A stretch of DNA of 64,000 nt from Bacteroidota bacterium (GTDB taxonomy: Bacteria > Bacteroidota > Bacteroidia > 2-12-FULL-35-15), in contig JAOQAE010000007.1 in assembly GCA_025963725.1 (NCBI GenBank), positions 305,689-369,688 of the forward strand, written 5' to 3'. The translations under genes were made by a program, and so were the position numbers. Under the pieces are notes generated by a model. The model saw nothing but the letters and a program-made list of their open reading frames with translations, made no database searches and was not told the origin of the DNA. Of the stretch, positions 61,445 through 64,000 are shown piece by piece. Positions within the stretch are counted from its first letter, which is position 1. Each line of letters begins with the position of its first letter.

Positions 61445-62378
61445 CATTCTTCTCGACCCGATCGGGCACATGTACGGGCCTCATTTCCTGATCTTGTACG
61501 CGGCCATTTTTGTTGCGCTTGCACTATTTCTTCATTTCCTCGCTCCCCGGCTGGCAGTGAAAAGATCGGGCCCGGACTCCCTGGGAATCCCCATGCAGCC
61601 TGACCCATACGAGCTGGCATTCATGCGCGGCGGCAACAGGGAAGTTGCGATCCTTGCTATTTTTTCACTCATCAAAAGGGGCTACCTGAGCGTGCTTACC
61701 AACAAGGATAAATCGGATGTATGGGTGGGACAGAAAAAGAACCCGCCGCCAACCTACGCGCTGAACGTTTATGAAAGTGAGCTGTTCAACAGAATCGACA
61801 TGAAGGAGAAAGGGATCAAGGAAATTCTCAGGGATCCGAAGACACAGGAAACCATCAGCACTTTCTGCAAGGGCTTGGAACAGCAGCTGGCCGACAAAGG
61901 CCTGCTTCCTGCCCCGGAAGAGATCCGGCGCTTCAATCTTATGAAAATTGCTGCTGTTGCCACGTTCACTCTTTTAGGCCTCTATAAATTTGTGGTTGCC
62001 ACGAACAGCGGGCACAAAAATGTTCAGCTCTTATTTATGTTTGCCCTCATGGGCAGCTTCATCCTTGGCGGTATCGTTTTCAGGAAGCGCCTGTCGGACA
62101 AAGGACAAACTTTATTTGACGAAATGAAAATGGCTTTCAAGCCCATCGATAAAAGCGAGGTGAATGATCAGCTGCTCTACATCCAGCAGCTGCAAATTGC
62201 CTTGTACGGGATCACGGCCATAGAGGGAAGCAAGTACGGCTACCTTGCCGGCTATTTCCGCACCAGCGCCAGCGACATCTTCAGCAACGGCGGTTCTTCC
62301 GGATCATGCGGAGGAGGCTGTGGCGGAGGAGGAGGCTGTGGTGGCGGATGCGGCGGCGGTTGCGGGGGATGTAGTTAA
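61437..62378 (+). CDS. TIGR04222-type membrane protein with Gly/Cys tail
   Basis: A 313-residue membrane protein. Three membrane segments are visible (about 16-36, FLILYAAIFVALALFLHFLA; 178-197; 206-223). The soluble region between helices 1 and 2 matches the TIGR04222 domain (PDPYELAFMRGGNREVAILA). The last 24 residues are only Ser, Gly and Cys, with Cys at 291, 295, 301, 305, 309 and 312. With an odd helix count and a short N-terminus outside, the tail would be cytosolic. TIGR04222 is named for domains next to low-complexity Gly/Cys tails. The next gene overlaps nothing but begins one base after the stop. Likely the substrate of the MNIO enzyme. Confidence 0.85.
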   Translation: MANILLDPIGHMYGPHFLILYAAIFVALALFLHFLAPRLAVKRSGPDSLGIPMQPDPYELAFMRGGNREVAILAIFSLIKRGYLSVLTNKDKSDVWVGQKKNPPPTYALNVYESELFNRIDMKEKGIKEILRDPKTQETISTFCKGLEQQLADKGLLPAPEEIRRFNLMKIAAVATFTLLGLYKFVVATNSGHKNVQLLFMFALMGSFILGGIVFRKRLSDKGQTLFDEMKMAFKPIDKSEVNDQLLYIQQLQIALYGITAIEGSKYGYLAGYFRTSASDIFSNGGSSGSCGGGCGGGGGCGGGCGGGCGGCS

Positions 62379-62379
62379 A

Positions 62380-63216
62380 ATGAGCGCCATGAACAACATA
62401 CCTTTTTTAGGAACAGGCATCGGCTTCCGGCCGGAGATCAAATCATTGATCTTTCTTAACCGCGATAAGATCGGCTTTATCGAGATCATCGCGGAGCATT
62501 ACATGGACGTGCCCGACGAAAAGCTGAGGGAGCTGGAATTCCTGAAAAAGCATTTTACGGTGATCCCTCACGCGATCAACCTTTCATTGGGAAGCGCCGA
62601 AGGACTGGATCACGACTACCTGCTCAAATTAAAAAAGCTGGTGGAGCTTATTGATCCGCCTTACTGGAGCGAGCACATTTCCTACACCAAAGCGCATGGG
62701 ATCGATGCCGGTCACTTATCACCCATCGTATACAACAATGGCCTTCTTGCCATTTTGAAGCGGAACATCCAAACAGTGAAAGAGCTGATCCCTTACCCGC
62801 TCATCCTCGAGAACATCACCTATCATGTGGAGCTTCCGGGAAGGGAGTACAGCGATGCCGCTTTTCTGAATACACTCTGCAAAGAAACAGGCTGCGGGCT
62901 CCTGCTCGACATCACTAACCTTTACATCAACAGCAGGAATATGCATTTCGATGCAAAGCAATTCATTGATGAGCTCCATCTTAAAAACATCGTGCAATTG
63001 CATTTTGTAGGCTGTGAAGAGCTGCCGGAGCAGGTCATCGACACGCATGCTTCCAAAACCTCTCCCGCGATCTTTTCGCTGATGAACTACTTACTTTCGA
63101 AGCATCGGCCCAAAGGCATCCTTCTTGAACGCGATGAGCATTTTGAAAAAACGGATGAGATCATCGACGACCTGCTCACAGCAAAAAAACTGATCGCGGA
63201 ATGCAGCCTGAATTAG
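62380..63216 (+). CDS. DUF692 / MNIO multinuclear iron oxidase
   Basis: A 278-residue TIM-barrel enzyme of the MbnB/TglH family, which uses iron ions and oxygen to modify cysteines in peptides. The candidate iron ligands are all present: IIAEHYMD (Glu35/His40), IPHAINLSLG (His64), SEHISYTK (His99), LENITYHV (Glu144, Asn145), LLDITNLYINS (Asp177, Asn180), LHFVGCEE (His208), DTHASKTSPA (Asp221, His223), LLERDEHF (Glu250, Asp252). The ATG at 62380 begins one base after the TIGR04222 stop, with a second ATG at 62389. The stop region overlaps the next gene by 16 bases, showing strict translational coupling. Confidence 0.92.
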   Translation: MSAMNNIPFLGTGIGFRPEIKSLIFLNRDKIGFIEIIAEHYMDVPDEKLRELEFLKKHFTVIPHAINLSLGSAEGLDHDYLLKLKKLVELIDPPYWSEHISYTKAHGIDAGHLSPIVYNNGLLAILKRNIQTVKELIPYPLILENITYHVELPGREYSDAAFLNTLCKETGCGLLLDITNLYINSRNMHFDAKQFIDELHLKNIVQLHFVGCEELPEQVIDTHASKTSPAIFSLMNYLLSKHRPKGILLERDEHFEKTDEIIDDLLTAKKLIAECSLN

Positions 63217-63761
63217 CACAGCAGCTCCTGAACAGGCTATACACCGATGAACGGTATCTTGCGGAGTTCCTGGCAGACAGGCAGCTATTCTATTCGAAGC
63301 ATCAGTTTACACCGGAAACAATTGCCTTCCTCGATGCGCTTTCCTCAAAGCAATTATCATTCTATGCACACAGCCTAAAAGCAAAACGCTACCAGCTGGT
63401 GAAGCAGCAGATCCCCGCTGTTTGCAGGATAATGAAGGCCGCGCTTGATGAGCACTGGCGCAGCTATGTGGGAACCTATGTACCGCAAGGCATTCACAAG
63501 CACCACGATGATGCATTGCATTTCCTCGCTTTCATTGAACAGCAGCACTTAACTGATTTTTTACTTTCGCTAATAAAGTTTGAGCGCTTGCTGATCGGGC
63601 ATTTCATTGAAAGCACAAAGATTCAGCTCTCATTCCATGCGTATGACTTTACTGCTGAATACCAGCAGATCCTGAAAAAGGAAAATTATATTATTCCGCA
63701 AAAGAAATGGACATGCATTCTTTGGCGCAGTGGTAGGATTGGAATGAAGATCTCCATTTAA
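63201..63761 (+). CDS. Putative MNIO partner protein
   Basis: A 186-residue protein that overlaps the DUF692 gene by 16 bases. The N-terminal half (LLNRLYTDERYLAEFLADRQ, then the SSKQLSFYAHSLKAKRYQLV segment) resembles the short proteins found beside DUF692 genes (SCO6045-like/TglI/MbnC group), which bind the precursor and hand it to the oxidase. The second half is helical and histidine-rich (IHKHHDDALHFLAFIEQQHL). Direct assignment as a partner is inferred from operon position and weak sequence resemblance. Confidence 0.7.
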   Translation: MQPELAQQLLNRLYTDERYLAEFLADRQLFYSKHQFTPETIAFLDALSSKQLSFYAHSLKAKRYQLVKQQIPAVCRIMKAALDEHWRSYVGTYVPQGIHKHHDDALHFLAFIEQQHLTDFLLSLIKFERLLIGHFIESTKIQLSFHAYDFTAEYQQILKKENYIIPQKKWTCILWRSGRIGMKISI

Positions 63762-63802
63762 GTGATCAAAAGGAGCGAGCCCTCAATACGTTTAAAATAA
63801 TT

Positions 63803-64000
63803 CGCTCCTCCGGAGCTCTTGTTGTGTTCTGTTGCTTTATTATTAATAATGCGCTTCTCCGAAGCACTTCCCCTGTGCTTCACACCTACAGGCCGCTCCT
63901 ACGGAGCTTGAAAAACCAGGTCTTATTCCGTTACAACAAACAGGACGCTCCTATGGAGCTTGAAAAACTGTATAGATATTGTTATAAACAGGGCGCTCCT
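63803..64000 (+). repeat. Spaced palindromic GGAGC/GCTCC repeat cluster at the window end
   Basis: CGCTCCT(A/C/T)xGGAGC units begin at 63803, 63894, 63946 and 63994 (the last cut by the edge), with a related GCGCTTCTCCGAAGC at 63851. Spacing is about 42-52 bases and the sequence between is AT-rich. Two units continue with TTGAAAAAC. No gene is present from 63762 on. Confidence 0.7.

Noticed and set aside
63803..64000. Regular spacing of palindromes suggested a CRISPR array
   Set aside because: Units are short (about 13 bases), vary in sequence and spacing (42-52), and the spacers share similarity. No cas gene is present.

Overview
The window is chromosomal DNA from a member of the Bacteroidota. 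The signs are a SusC/SusD pair, three secreted proteins with type IX secretion (T9SS) C-terminal sorting domains, DUF5686 and HU-CCDC81/SPOR proteins, and many upstream regions carrying the Bacteroidota -7 promoter box TAnnTTTG. I see no rRNA, tRNA, CRISPR array, integrase or transposase. Most of the window is core chromosome, with a few accessory patches that are often AT-richer.

Layout. 1-7 kb: partial proC, a small membrane-anchored protein, an orphan susCD pair and a T9SS beta-propeller protein. 7.0-8.4 kb: an AT-rich island with one AbiV-type abortive-infection gene, bounded by a duplicated terminator hairpin and by inverted boxes. 8.4-18.9 kb: sucB-sucA (2-oxoglutarate dehydrogenase), a coupled pair with a 2Fe-2S ferredoxin, a TIGR01777 epimerase, and a tight run of RND transporter, rfbA and polyprenyl synthase. 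19.1-24.4 kb: small accessory genes (immunity-like protein, C39-like protein, DUF2243 membrane protein, RibD-type reductase, rifampin ADP-ribosyltransferase, SRPBCC protein). 24.4-36.5 kb: a propeller-sensor SpoIIE phosphatase, a T9SS protein, a secreted unknown, DUF418, SMUG2 glycosylase, DUF5686 and trhO. 36.8-56.6 kb: a TPR-GAF-GAF-SpoIIE phosphatase followed by housekeeping genes (threonine-dehydrogenase-like, cysS, M28 peptidase, GT9, thioesterase, hemJ, kdsB, polA), a T9SS protein and two tandem DUF1571-LysM paralogues. 56.8-63.8 kb: an L,D-transpeptidase, a 7TMR-DISM-SpoIIE phosphatase, then a four-gene overlapping operon.

The most interesting locus is that operon at 60686-63761: a degenerate nucleotidyltransferase, a TIGR04222 membrane protein ending in a Gly/Cys-only tail with six cysteines, a DUF692/MNIO multinuclear iron oxidase, and a short MNIO-partner-like protein. 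It looks like a peptide-modification system whose substrate is the tail of a membrane protein. The second is the AbiV island, which looks like a small mobile defence cassette parked in an intrinsic terminator. Three separate SpoIIE-type phosphatases with near-identical catalytic motifs but different sensor modules point to PP2C/partner-switch signalling. Intergenic gaps carry several families of dispersed palindromic repeats and one MITE-like element.
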